This document shows positions 35,489 through 44,525 of a stretch of 64,000 bases of DNA, piece by piece. Each line of letters begins with the position of its first letter. Within the stretch, counting starts at the first letter, position 1. Source of the DNA: RI-153 sp963721725. GTDB lineage: Bacteria; Chloroflexota; Anaerolineae; Caldilineales; Caldilineaceae. Location of the stretch: positions 248,001 through 312,000 of the forward strand of contig CAVRLX010000010.1 of NCBI GenBank assembly GCA_963721725.1, given 5' to 3'. The notes beneath the pieces are model-generated. The model saw only the letters and a program-made list of their open reading frames with translations. It was not told the origin of the DNA and searched no databases. The translations under genes and the position numbers were made by a program.

Positions 35489-37151
35489 CGCCATGCGCGG
35501 GCGTCTTCAGGCCAGCGTCAATCGACTGATTCATGGCAGCGTTGCCAGCCCCGCAGGCAGATGGCTCATGCAGCATGGCATGATAGCGCCCACACAGCGA
35601 CGCTTTCACCGCTCTCTAGCCGAACCCATCGCCGCCCAACGCCAGATTTTCGCGTACCTGCTGCGTCGCGGCGCGCACACCGTCTTTGGCCGAGATCATA
35701 GACTGCGTCCCGGTCTCACGCTCGGCGATCTTCAAGCCCGCGTGCCCGTGCGCCGCTACGAAGCGCTCAAGCCCTACGTGGATCGCGCCATCGCCGGGGA
35801 ACGCGATCTACTTTGGCCGGGGCACACCCACTGGTTTTTGGAATCATCGGGAACCAGCGGCGACAAGAAGCAGATTCCCCTAACGCTGGAAGGCTGGACG
35901 ACAGCCTATCAAGCCACGGCGCAGACCTATGTGGCAATGTTAGCGGCGCGGGTGGGGGTGCGTCAGTTTTTACAGGGCAAAACTCTCTTTTTTGTGGGCA
36001 ATGTGCGCCCCGACGCTGCGGACCGGCGGCGCATCTTCGGCGATGTCACCGGCTTCGGTGTCTATCTCATGCCCTGGTATCTGCAATTTGCGCGCGCCCC
36101 GGACAAAGCCACCACACTCCTGCCCAACTGGGAAGAGCGGCTGCACCGCATAGCCGCCGCCACGCTCAACGAGCCGATTGTCCATCTGGCGGGGCTGCCC
36201 ACTTGGCTGCGTGCTTTCGGCGAGATTGTCCTCACCCTGACTGGCAAGCGCACCCTGCGCGAGATCTGGCCCTGTCTGCGCGTTGCCACACTAGGCGGCG
36301 TTAATCCTGCGCTTTATCAGCGTGAACTCTGCCATTTGATTCTGGGACAGCCCGACACAGCCGGGAGCGACTTCTTTTTCAGCGAGGTCTATAACGGGAC
36401 CGAAGGCTTTTACGCCATGCAAATTGACGCCGGCGACATGGTGTTAATGCCCGCGGCCCAGATTTTCTATGAGTTTGTGCCACGCGCCCATGCCGAGCAG
36501 GGGGATTTTAGCCGGGCTGTGCCACTGGATGCTGTCGAGGTGGGCGTGGACTATGCGCCGGTTATCTCCACAGTGAGCGGACTGTGGCGCTATCTCATCG
36601 GCGACACTGTGCGCTTCACGGCCACGCACCCCTATCGACTTCAGGTCAGCGGGCGCGTCTCACAATATCTCAACATCGCCGGGGAAGAACTGCTGATGGA
36701 TAGCTGTGACCGTGCTTTGCAAACCATCTGCACGGCCCAGGACTATCACTTGGTGGATTACATGGTGGTGGCGCTCAAATTGGATACTATAGGCCAGAAT
36801 GCACTGCATCTGTGGCTGGTGGAGGTGGCCGACGGTGAGGTCGATCCAAACCGTTTTGCCCACAGTTTGGATGCCGAGCTACGCGCCCAGCATTACGATT
36901 ATGCCAAAGCTCGCGCTGCCGGGAACCGCACGGGGGCAAGCTTGGGGCTAGCTGCGCCTGTGGTGATGGCGCTGCCACCGGGGAGCTTCTATCGCTGGCT
37001 GGCACGCCGCCTAGGTGGGCAGATTAGCGCGCAGAGCAAAGTCCCCCGTCTTACCCATGATCTCGCCCTAGCCGTGGGTCTGCTGACCGAGTTACCGAAT
37101 GCAGACGAATCTGTGGCGGGTGAAATCTTCAGAGTAATGAGTAGCGCCTAA
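35445..37151 (+). CDS. GH3 family acyl-adenylate-forming enzyme
   Basis: A 568-residue protein of the GH3 (auxin-responsive GH3) branch of the ANL superfamily, which activates carboxylic acids with ATP and often conjugates them to amino acids. Motifs: HWFLESSGTSGDKKQIPLT (P-loop-like, ATP binding), FSEVYNGTEGFYAMQ, YEFVPRAHAEQGD, and GLWRYLIGDTVRFT ending with GRVSQYLNIAGEEL. The start at 35445 lies inside the crotonase gene with GAGGGGG upstream; 35493 is an alternative. Bacterial GH3 substrates are mostly unknown. The last codons (VMSSA) are encoded by a copy of the ATTACTCATTACTC repeat. Confidence 0.88.
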   Translation: MPFYKSAALSSADADAMRGRLQASVNRLIHGSVASPAGRWLMQHGMIAPTQRRFHRSLAEPIAAQRQIFAYLLRRGAHTVFGRDHRLRPGLTLGDLQARVPVRRYEALKPYVDRAIAGERDLLWPGHTHWFLESSGTSGDKKQIPLTLEGWTTAYQATAQTYVAMLAARVGVRQFLQGKTLFFVGNVRPDAADRRRIFGDVTGFGVYLMPWYLQFARAPDKATTLLPNWEERLHRIAAATLNEPIVHLAGLPTWLRAFGEIVLTLTGKRTLREIWPCLRVATLGGVNPALYQRELCHLILGQPDTAGSDFFFSEVYNGTEGFYAMQIDAGDMVLMPAAQIFYEFVPRAHAEQGDFSRAVPLDAVEVGVDYAPVISTVSGLWRYLIGDTVRFTATHPYRLQVSGRVSQYLNIAGEELLMDSCDRALQTICTAQDYHLVDYMVVALKLDTIGQNALHLWLVEVADGEVDPNRFAHSLDAELRAQHYDYAKARAAGNRTGASLGLAAPVVMALPPGSFYRWLARRLGGQISAQSKVPRLTHDLALAVGLLTELPNADESVAGEIFRVMSSA

Positions 37152-37172
37152 CTACTCATTACTCATTACTCT
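37131..37172. repeat. Palindromic AGTAATGAGTA / TACTCATTACT repeat at a convergent junction
   Basis: AGAGTAATGAGTAG, 7 bases, then CTACTCATTACTCATTACTCT. It overlaps the GH3 gene end and faces a minus-strand lipoprotein gene. A near copy is at 47446. Confidence 0.7.
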
Positions 37173-37177
37173 TTCGC

Positions 37178-38428
37178 CTACTCCTCCAGCCGATTATACA
37201 CACCCTCCGCCCAGGCTGTGACGATCTCCACCTCGTCGGCGCTTAATTCGCCCTGGCCCTGGCCCGCCACGTAATTGTCATCCACGTAACTCTCGCCCCG
37301 GTTATAGAGCAGATCGTCGAAGAAGTCCATCTCGGCGTCGCTGAGCCAGCCGCCCACGCTGCTGATATTCTCGCCGCCCTGGCATGGATCCACGTTGGCA
37401 TAAGCATAGCCATAGTTGAGCACCACCAAATGGCGACACTGGCCCGGTTGGCCGTCCACCTCGCCCAGCCACCAACTCAGCGCCGTGCGCCCTGCCGCGC
37501 TCACCCGCCCGCTGGAGAGTTCGCCATAGCTGTCACGTGTCCAGGCCAACACGGCCCGCTGCCAAGCTTCCCCGCTGATCTCGCCCTGGCCTGCCAACGT
37601 GAGCTTTTCGCTGTCGCTTTCCACGCTGAACGGCGCAAAGCGAGTCAGAATTTCATCCCACTGGGCCGCGGCCGCGGCGACGGTTTGGGCGGCATCACAC
37701 GTGCCAACCGTGGCCTCACCTGCGGTTGTCAGCGCCAAACGGCCACAACTCGTGCCCCCTTCACTGGGGATGGGACCTTCCCAAAGCAGCGCCGCATTTT
37801 CGGGATAGTCAACGGCTGCCTGATCTGCGGGCAGGGGCAGACCGGTGGGGGCTGTGGGCACGAAAAAGCTCAACGAACCCAGCACCATTTCCAGCAATGC
37901 TTCCATTTCTGCATAGCGCTCGCCCAGGTTGGGTTCATCGGGCGAAAAGAAGAGGCGATAGACGCGGCCATCGCGCACAACCAGCACCATCCGGTTAAGA
38001 TCTTGGCCGGGCAGTTGATGCAACATCACCGCTGCCTCGCCGCCCACCCACAGACCATCGCTCACGGTGATGTCGAACCCAGCCGCCTTGAATTCATCCA
38101 AACTGGCCGCGGCCACCTCCGCCACGCTCTGCCCCAAAGCGTCTTCAACCTCAATTTGCAGACGAGGATGCTCTACATCCATCAAATTGTTGACGAACAG
38201 CCCGCTGCTGCCTTGATCCGACAAAATCGGGGTGTACATCTCAGGGTAAAGTAGACAGTAACCGTCGCGCTCATTGATCATCTGTGCTTGCCCCGCCGCT
38301 GCGGCTGGACAGGTGTCCACAGCCTCGCCAGCGGGCAACTGGATCACCGACATGGGCAGCGCACAGCCTGCCAACGTCATCATTGTCAATAACAAAAAGA
38401 AAAATATCCGCATCTTTGAACCGTACAT
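37178..38428 (-). CDS. Lipoprotein of unknown function
   Basis: A 416-residue exported protein. The lipoprotein signal MRIFFFLLLTMMTLAGC gives lipid attachment at the Cys of LAGC. The start at 38428 (MYGSKM) has GGGAGAGG just upstream. The mature protein has no recognised domain; it is acidic, rich in Ala/Glu, with Cys pairs (CPAAAAG...GYCLLYP and SCGRLA...VGTC) that could form disulfides outside the cell. The C-terminal SADEVEIVTAWAEGVYNRLEE is helical. It is monocistronic and converges on the GH3 gene. Confidence 0.65.
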   Translation of the reverse strand: MYGSKMRIFFFLLLTMMTLAGCALPMSVIQLPAGEAVDTCPAAAAGQAQMINERDGYCLLYPEMYTPILSDQGSSGLFVNNLMDVEHPRLQIEVEDALGQSVAEVAAASLDEFKAAGFDITVSDGLWVGGEAAVMLHQLPGQDLNRMVLVVRDGRVYRLFFSPDEPNLGERYAEMEALLEMVLGSLSFFVPTAPTGLPLPADQAAVDYPENAALLWEGPIPSEGGTSCGRLALTTAGEATVGTCDAAQTVAAAAAQWDEILTRFAPFSVESDSEKLTLAGQGEISGEAWQRAVLAWTRDSYGELSSGRVSAAGRTALSWWLGEVDGQPGQCRHLVVLNYGYAYANVDPCQGGENISSVGGWLSDAEMDFFDDLLYNRGESYVDDNYVAGQGQGELSADEVEIVTAWAEGVYNRLEE

Positions 38429-38652
38429 AAACCTCTCCCTTGCCATGATTTATTTTGAGGACAACTCGTTTTCACAAATCCCGTGCCCACAGCATAGCCT
38501 GCGCTGCGTTTGGGCAACGTTTGAAAGGGCGTTATGGCAGAGTGAGTGTTATCAAACGGGTGTGGGAAGAGGCGGTCCGGGGAAATTTCAAGGCAGAGAT
38601 TGCCGTGGGCGCAGAGAAGCAGGGGGCAAATCATCTCTCTGCGCCCACCGGC

Positions 38653-39639
38653 TCATGAGGGAGATGCCGCTACAAACCCCGCCAAAAATGCTTCATCATC
38701 CACGACAGTCTGCTGCCCCAGGTGCAGATCCAGATCCCAGCGCACAGTTTCGCCGGGTTGCAGACGCGTGAAGCGCTTCCAATCTTGCACGGCCAGCGCC
38801 AGCGGATCCGGTGCGCCGTTGCCCGGTTCCAGCGCTACATGCTGATAACCATTCCAGCCGCCCCGGTTGATCCAGATCCCCAGCGTATTGTTAATGGCCG
38901 CATCAAACGCAAAGACGAGATAATCTCCGCTCTCCTCGTTGTGAATGGCCGCTAGGCCTTGCTTCAGCGGTTCCGTAAATAGCTTCATAGATCGACCTTC
39001 ACCGCCCAAATCCAGCCGCGACAGATCCAAGCCGTGGCCCGGCTGCGGCCATTCGACAACCACGCCGCGGCCCCGCCACGGCGGCAGATCCACAGCATCG
39101 GTGCGCAGCGTCTTCACCTCGGCGGGCAGCAAAAGACGATCACCGGGGTGGATGTTCATCAACGGGTGCAGCGCCCAAATGTAATCGGTCGGCTCGTCGG
39201 CCAGGTTGGTCAGCCGATAGCGCAACCGCACCGTAGACCCCTCCAGCGTTACGGCGCGCACCATCTCCAACGGCGAAACCGGAAAACGCAGATAGGTCAC
39301 AATCGCGCCGCGGTCAAACGCATCGTCATCCACCGACCACGCCTCGCTCCACGCCTCGCCGTGATCTGGCAGATCGCGCCCTTGCCAATGGCTGGGCGCA
39401 ATTGTGGGGATGCATTCGTCCGCCCCAATAATGGTGCTATCCTGAAACGGATCGCCTGTGCGGTTGCGGAAGAGATCGCCTCGATCCGGCGGCGTCCACA
39501 TCCATTCGCGCCCGCTGGCAAGATCGGTTAATCCCACGATTTTCGCGCCCAGTTCCGGGCAGATTTCAATACGCACACGCTCATTTTGAAGTTGATAGAG
39601 TGTAAATCCTTGCCGTATTTCGGTGGCACCCTGTGTCAT
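38653..39639 (-). CDS. Galactose-mutarotase-like (aldose 1-epimerase family) protein
   Basis: A 328-residue protein with the beta-sandwich fold of aldose 1-epimerases and related sugar-binding proteins. Family features: NERVRIEICPELGAKIVGLTD, GREWMWTPP, ALHPLMNIHPGDRLLLP, and the C-terminal VALEPGNGAPDPLALAV, where the Glu would be the catalytic base. The two histidines of classical GalM are present only in part (HPLM). Many such proteins are annotated as DUF4432/DUF5107 or mutarotase-like. Sugar epimerisation is likely but the substrate is not known. It is divergent from the isomerase at 39919; the 280-base gap holds no clear element. Confidence 0.75.
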   Translation of the reverse strand: MTQGATEIRQGFTLYQLQNERVRIEICPELGAKIVGLTDLASGREWMWTPPDRGDLFRNRTGDPFQDSTIIGADECIPTIAPSHWQGRDLPDHGEAWSEAWSVDDDAFDRGAIVTYLRFPVSPLEMVRAVTLEGSTVRLRYRLTNLADEPTDYIWALHPLMNIHPGDRLLLPAEVKTLRTDAVDLPPWRGRGVVVEWPQPGHGLDLSRLDLGGEGRSMKLFTEPLKQGLAAIHNEESGDYLVFAFDAAINNTLGIWINRGGWNGYQHVALEPGNGAPDPLALAVQDWKRFTRLQPGETVRWDLDLHLGQQTVVDDEAFLAGFVAASPS

Positions 39640-39918
39640 GGTCTAGCCTCTTTTCATCGATGAAGAGTGACTTCCCCGCAAAAGCCTAGTGATCTTCAGC
39701 TCCCAAAGATGCTTCTAAGGGCGTGGTCTCTGTGGTTTTGCGGGAAAGTCATGCCGGTATCCCGATTGTATCACACGCAGACTGCTGCCTCTTGAGACAA
39801 AAACCGCTGTTTTACAAGTCTGCCCCGTCGTCAGACGCTGACCGCAGCCGCGCAATTTGCAATTCGCACCCAGCCTGTATACGCTGGACAACAAACATTC
39901 ACACACTCAGGGGGAACT

Positions 39919-40514
39919 ATGGAGATTGCCAGACTATTGACCGAGTTTGATCCCGGCGGCGACTTTTTGCACGGGGCGGTGTGGAACGAACGCCGCCTGA
40001 GCGGGCTGGCAGGTGCATTTGCCGACGAAGCCGCCTTCGCCACGGTGCTGGCCGCGGGTGATCCTGTGATCTACGCCGTGGCGATGCTCTCGCCGGCGCA
40101 CGGGCGAAGGCGCGCTCGAACATGGCGCTGAACCGCATTGAGCCGGGGCGCATCGGGCGCGAATATCACCTGACCAAGGGCCATTTTCACGCCTGGGCCG
40201 CCGCCGGGGAATACTATATCGGGTTGCAAGGTGAAGGGATGATGCTATTGGAAAGCGCAAATCGCGCCGAAAGCCACCTGTTGCCATTGCGCCCCCACGG
40301 TGCGGTCTATGTGCCGGGACACACCGCCCACCGCACCCTTAACGTGGGTGACGAACCGCTGGTCTATCTCACCGTCTTTCCCGCCGAGGCTGGGCATGAC
40401 TACGGGTCGATTGCAGAAAATAATTTTCGCAGCGTGGTGGTGGATGTAGACGGCGTGCCCACGGAGCAAACACGGGCGCACTTCCTCGCCACATTGGGCG
40501 GCGTGCATGGCTGA
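39919..40514 (+). pseudogene. pgiA: Cupin-type glucose-6-phosphate isomerase, frameshifted
   Basis: Interconverts glucose 6-phosphate and fructose 6-phosphate. About 197 residues if repaired. The cupin metal ligands are intact: His-x-His in GHFHAWAAAGEYY with the Glu, and the third His in YVPGHTAHRTLN. The active-site region EPGRIGREYHLTKGH is also present. Two compensating breaks near 40106 and 40125 disturb the short run that should read HGEGALEHGLNRIEPG; the first 70 and the last 130 residues are in different frames. Start at 39919 with AGGGGGAA. This archaeal-type cupin enzyme is rare but known in bacteria. The TGA overlaps the GNAT start (ATGGCTGA). Confidence 0.8.
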
Positions 40515-41262
40515 TTATGCTGCGCTACGCCGCCAACTACAGATCGATCTGATCCGGCTTTACAGCAAAGTCATGGCGCGCCCCTGGGGCGTGCTGCTCT
40601 ACAACGTGGACAACCCGGCCTATTACGAAGCCAACGGCGCGCGCCAGATCCGCACCGATGACCCCGCCGCTGCCATCGCCGAGATTGTGCGTTTCTATCA
40701 CAGCCGCCGCCTGCTGCCGCGGGTGATTGTGGATGAAGCCAGCCAGCCGCCGGATCTGTTGGCGCGTCTGGAAGCCAGCGGCTTTGAAGCGGGCGAATCG
40801 ACTTTCCACATACTGGTCTGGTCGCCGCAAGAGATCTCCCCGCCTTCTCTGCCCGATGATCTGCATGTTGGCGTGGCCCACCGCCGAGATCTCGACGCGC
40901 TGGTTGCCATCGCCGCCGAAGATGATCCGTGGGCCAACCCTGATTGGATCCGCCGCCGCACGCGCGATCTCGTCAGCGCAAAGCCTGTGCGCTACTATCT
41001 GGCCTGGCACGGTGAAACACCGGTTGCCGCGGCCATGCTCTTTCAAGGCGCAGAGATGGGACTCATCGAAAGCGTGGTCACCCGCCCAGCCTATCGCCGC
41101 CAGGGGATCGCCTCGGCGCTGTTGCGGCAGATGCAAGCCGATGCGCGCACCCCGCTGCTGTTGGAGATTGAAGAAGAAGCCACTGCGCCGCTCTATACGC
41201 GGCTGGGCTTTGAGATGGCTGCCACCGCCACCGAATGGCAGTGTTGGCTGCCGGCAGATTGA
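40507..41262 (+). CDS. GNAT family acetyltransferase
   Basis: A 251-residue protein. The C-terminal 130 residues form a GNAT domain: YYLAWHGETPVAAAMLF, then the acetyl-CoA motif A region VVTRPAYRRQGIASALLR and APLYTRLGFEM. The first 110 residues form a second, diverged GNAT-like half (YYEANGARQI...LLARLEASGF), a common double-GNAT arrangement. It overlaps the isomerase stop by 8 bases, so it is coupled to it. Substrate unknown. Confidence 0.85.
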   Translation: MADYAALRRQLQIDLIRLYSKVMARPWGVLLYNVDNPAYYEANGARQIRTDDPAAAIAEIVRFYHSRRLLPRVIVDEASQPPDLLARLEASGFEAGESTFHILVWSPQEISPPSLPDDLHVGVAHRRDLDALVAIAAEDDPWANPDWIRRRTRDLVSAKPVRYYLAWHGETPVAAAMLFQGAEMGLIESVVTRPAYRRQGIASALLRQMQADARTPLLLEIEEEATAPLYTRLGFEMAATATEWQCWLPAD

Positions 41263-41356
41263 GATAGACGATGGACCGAGGACGATAGACGAACGTGTTG
41301 TAGGAGGCGGTTCAAAAGATTCGTCCCTCGTCCCCCGTCCATCGTCCCCGTCTATC
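41263..41356. repeat. Inverted pair of GATAGACGATGG-type phrases at a convergent junction
   Basis: The left side has GATAGACGATGGACC and GAGGACGATAGACG. The right side is their rough complement, TCGTCCC, CGTCCATCGTC and CCCGTCTATC. The arms are about 30 bases each with 35 between. It lies between the GNAT gene and the M23 peptidase gene, which converge. Confidence 0.6.
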
Positions 41357-43310
41357 TTATAATCCCCGGTAGATAAAGATAGCTCCGTTCCGTTTCGCGC
41401 ACCCCAAACATTCCCACTTCGGCCAGCGTTGTCACCAACATCCGCTCTCCTTGCAGCGTTCGTTCCACCTGTCGCCACTGCCGCAGCTCGCCGCGCCATT
41501 GGTACAACTGCCAGAGGGCATCGGTTTCCAAAGGGACCGTCTCGTCATAGCGCACGATCAGCGTATAGGCTCGCTCAACCGTGGTTACCGGTGTGCCATC
41601 TGCCAGCCAGGCGCGCAGGGCAAAACTTTCGCCCAGTGTGCGCGCACCCCCCAACAACAGATCCGCATTGCCAAACTGTAACTCGGCCATAAACGGAAGT
41701 GACAGCGAACCCGGCGGGAAAACCGCCGAAACCGTCATGCCGCTAAGGTGGCCGCTCACAAGGCCGCCCCCCTGCGCATCGATCTGGGCAACCACCGGGG
41801 TTGTGGTCGCTGTGGCCGTGGGCGTCTCTGTCGGCGTCTCTGTGGTCGGCGTCTCTGTCGGCGTCTCTGTTAACGTTGGGTTTGCGGTCGCTGTTGAGGT
41901 TGCTGTGGCCGTCGGCGATTCCGTCACTGTGGGGCTGGGCGACGGAGTTGGTATGGGCGAGGCCGTGCCCGTCACCGTTGGGGTTGGCGTCATGGTTGGA
42001 ACCGCTGTGGCAATTGGCGTGGCACTCTCCGTGGGCGTGGCGCTGGCGGTGACTGTCCATATCGGGGTGGCGACGGGCGTCTCGGTTGGCGGTCTGCTGT
42101 CTGGGGTTGATGTCGCCGTGGGTGCAACGCCGCCATCATTCAAGAGATAGGTAAAGGGGTTCTTGACCACGCCGCCGCGTGAGATCGATCCCGTGGCATA
42201 GCCACCGTTGCCTACGTTTACCTGCCAGCCGGAGAACTTCACGCCGTCCAGATCTACATAGGCGCCGTTGTAGAGCAAGCTCAAATGCACATGTGGCGAC
42301 GAGGCAAAGCCGCCCACACACGCCTCGCACGAAATGGTCCCCACGCCTGTGTTGGCGCTGAGACTACCATCGGCGCGGCCATTTTGCAGGTGATAATAGC
42401 TGGTCATCCAGCCGTTGCCGTGAGCAATGCGAAACCAACAGCTGCGCCCATTGGGATGATAGCCATTGCCGCCCGCCGCCGCCACTGCCCAAGCGTTGGC
42501 TGGCGCCTGACACGAATTGTTGGCGATGCCAAAATCAATGGAAGAATAGGGCCGCCCATAGCCGCCGTCGTTCTCCATGCCGCCGCCCACCCAGTTGTGC
42601 GCGCCGTTAAACCACCACATCTGCCCAATGGGGAAGGGCAGTTGAAAGAAATCGTCGGGTGGCAACGCCTGGGGGGTAATCGAATTGCTGTTGTCCAACG
42701 GATCATCGGCGGGGAAGAGGCGACGATAGGTTTCGGCAAATTGGGCGCGCTTCTCGTCCAGCGCGGCAGCGGAGCGGCTTAGGGGAGCCAGCGTCGCCAG
42801 GATTGCATAATCACCCGCCCCGCCCCCGACCGGCACGGCCAACGACGAGCCATCAAGCGTGGCAACGCTGGGTAGAGCCGCCGCCCGCGGGCCTTGGCTG
42901 CGCTCGCCATAGGTGTAGAGATAATCGTAAAAATTGTGGGCCAGCGCCGTGGTCAGCCCTTCGATCTGGGCCGCAAAGCCATCAATGGGATAGCCCACGG
43001 CATTTGACATGGCCGTTATGCCGTTGCCCGTGACCAGTCCGCTCTGGAGTTCGATGATCGTCAACACCAGCCGCGGGTTGACGCTGGCATGGGCAGACCA
43101 TGTTTCCAGCACGTCGGCCTTTTCCGCCAGCGGGCTGCCTTGCTGACGTAAATAGTCACTGAGATCAAAGTCCCCCACGTTGGGGCCATAGACAAACTGA
43201 CCGGGCGCCAGCAGCGTCGGCATCCCCGCCACATCTTGGGCCAGCGCGCCCTGCCCCAGCAATGCCAAACCCCAAATGAACCCCATCCACCACCCTATAC
43301 GCCATCTCAT
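41352..43310 (-). CDS. Secreted M23 family metallopeptidase (LasA-like) with Pro/Thr linker
   Basis: A 652-residue exported protein. Signal peptide about 1-26 (WWMGFIWGLALLGQGALAQD). Residues about 50-190 hold helical repeats; the M23 domain runs from about 205 to 360 with the zinc motif in GRPYSSIDF, HGNGWMTSYYHLQNG and the H-x-H motif SPHVHLSL. A Pro/Thr linker of about 120 residues and a C-terminal beta domain (about 525-652) follow, ending YLYLPGIIR. M23 enzymes cut peptidoglycan cross-bridges or Gly-rich peptides. The ATG at 43310 is preferred over the TTG at 43334. It faces the EamA gene divergently across a repeat copy. Confidence 0.85.
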   Translation of the reverse strand: MRWRIGWWMGFIWGLALLGQGALAQDVAGMPTLLAPGQFVYGPNVGDFDLSDYLRQQGSPLAEKADVLETWSAHASVNPRLVLTIIELQSGLVTGNGITAMSNAVGYPIDGFAAQIEGLTTALAHNFYDYLYTYGERSQGPRAAALPSVATLDGSSLAVPVGGGAGDYAILATLAPLSRSAAALDEKRAQFAETYRRLFPADDPLDNSNSITPQALPPDDFFQLPFPIGQMWWFNGAHNWVGGGMENDGGYGRPYSSIDFGIANNSCQAPANAWAVAAAGGNGYHPNGRSCWFRIAHGNGWMTSYYHLQNGRADGSLSANTGVGTISCEACVGGFASSPHVHLSLLYNGAYVDLDGVKFSGWQVNVGNGGYATGSISRGGVVKNPFTYLLNDGGVAPTATSTPDSRPPTETPVATPIWTVTASATPTESATPIATAVPTMTPTPTVTGTASPIPTPSPSPTVTESPTATATSTATANPTLTETPTETPTTETPTETPTATATTTPVVAQIDAQGGGLVSGHLSGMTVSAVFPPGSLSLPFMAELQFGNADLLLGGARTLGESFALRAWLADGTPVTTVERAYTLIVRYDETVPLETDALWQLYQWRGELRQWRQVERTLQGERMLVTTLAEVGMFGVRETERSYLYLPGIIR

Positions 43311-43499
43311 TCGTGTTTTCCCCACCCATCTCAACTGTATAATTTTCTTCTAATGGTAAGAAAAACGCTCCAATGCGTCTATGGGTAAGATGACGGAAAC
43401 GATGGTGGCCGATAGACAGCGCGAAATTAAACGCGCTATACGCTATCTCGCCCAACCCAGATGTATAATAGATCTTCATCGATTACGGAACGGATCTGT

Positions 43500-43580
43500 A
43501 CCTATCGGTGCAATGCACTCGCCAGGGGTAGATCGGGTGTGAAAGCTTGTGGGCGAGTGCATCGCACCCCAGATCTGTAT
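43500..43580 (+). repeat. Palindromic intergenic repeat, full copy
   Basis: Arms GGTGCAATGCACTCGCC and GGGCGAGTGCATCGCACC, with the centre AGGGGTAGATCGGGTGTGAA. This copy has a paired substitution in both arms (CGACGC to CAATGC against GCGTCG to GCATCG), so the stem is kept. It fills most of the 342-base divergent gap 43311-43652. Confidence 0.85.
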
Positions 43581-43652
43581 GGTTACTCGGATCTGTGTCA
43601 TGGATGCGGAAGGCGTCCTATTGAACACAGCAGCCACTATGGAGAATCACGA

Positions 43653-44495
43653 TTGATCTCACCACAGCTATTGGGCGCGCTCTTCGCGCTGACCTCCGCC
43701 GTGATTTGGGGGAGTGGCGATTTCAGCGGCGGCATGGCGGCGCGGCGCAACCATCCTGTCCAGGTGTTGACGCTGGCCTCGGCGTCAGGGTTGCTCGGGC
43801 TGGCCGTGTTGGCTGTGATGCGCGGCGAAGGCTTTCCCAGCGCGACGGGCATAGCCTGGGCGGCGGCGGCGGGCGCGGCGGGCGCGCTGGGCATCGCCTC
43901 GCTCTATCGAGGGCTGGCAATCGGGAACGCCGCTATTGTTGCGCCCACAGCGGCGGTGATCGGTGCATTCGTTCCCGTGCTGTTTGATGCCGTTGCCACG
44001 GGTCTGCCTGGACTCTCTCAGCAACTTGGCTTTTTATTGGGGCTGGTGGGCATCTGGCTGGTAACGCAAACGTCGTCCACGGATCAGGGGCGGCGTGTTG
44101 GGATCGGCGCAGCCGTGCTGGCCGGGATCGGCTTTGGGGCGTTTTTTGTGCTCATTGCCCAGGTGGAAAATGGTATTTTCTTTACACCGTTGGTGATTGC
44201 CAAAGGCATGTCGTTGCTGCTGGCGCTGCTTTTGTTGGCGGCGCGTCGATTTTCTTTCCCCACGCCGACGGCCAATCCACTGGCGCTGTTGGCGGGCATT
44301 TTGGACGCTGGCGGCAACGTTTTCTACTTAATTGCACGCGAGTATACACGCATGGACGTGGCGGCTGTGCTATCGTCCATGTATCCTGCGACCACGGTGA
44401 TCCTGGCTGCCCTGCTGCTCCACGAGCGCATTACCCGCGCCCAGGGAATTGGGGTTGGGATCTGTGTGGGCGCGATTGCGCTGATTGTTTTATAA
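43653..44495 (+). CDS. EamA/DMT family transporter
   Basis: A 280-residue ten-helix membrane protein with two EamA repeats: LGALFALTSAVIWGSGDFSG opens the first, and GIGAAVLAGIGFGAFFVLIA the second, ending in RITRAQGIGVGICVGAIALI. DMT transporters export or import small metabolites. The start is taken as TTG at 43653 because GGAGAA lies 7 bases upstream; the frame further up is non-coding repeat. It lies 30 bases before the M16 protease, so they may be one operon. The substrate is unknown. Confidence 0.88.
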   Translation: MISPQLLGALFALTSAVIWGSGDFSGGMAARRNHPVQVLTLASASGLLGLAVLAVMRGEGFPSATGIAWAAAAGAAGALGIASLYRGLAIGNAAIVAPTAAVIGAFVPVLFDAVATGLPGLSQQLGFLLGLVGIWLVTQTSSTDQGRRVGIGAAVLAGIGFGAFFVLIAQVENGIFFTPLVIAKGMSLLLALLLLAARRFSFPTPTANPLALLAGILDAGGNVFYLIAREYTRMDVAAVLSSMYPATTVILAALLLHERITRAQGIGVGICVGAIALIVL

Positions 44496-44525
44496 AGCTT
44501 ACTACTGTTTCAATTGGGAGGAACT

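Noticed and set aside
40537..41499. 320-codon minus-strand ORF across the GNAT gene
   Set aside because: Shadow of the GNAT frame; it has no ribosome site or domain, and the plus-strand gene is clearly conserved.
41790..42110. Repetitive stretch resembling a CRISPR or tandem repeat locus, with long antisense Val/Gly-rich ORFs
   Set aside because: It encodes the Pro/Thr linker of the M23 protein on the minus strand; the plus-strand frames are its shadow.
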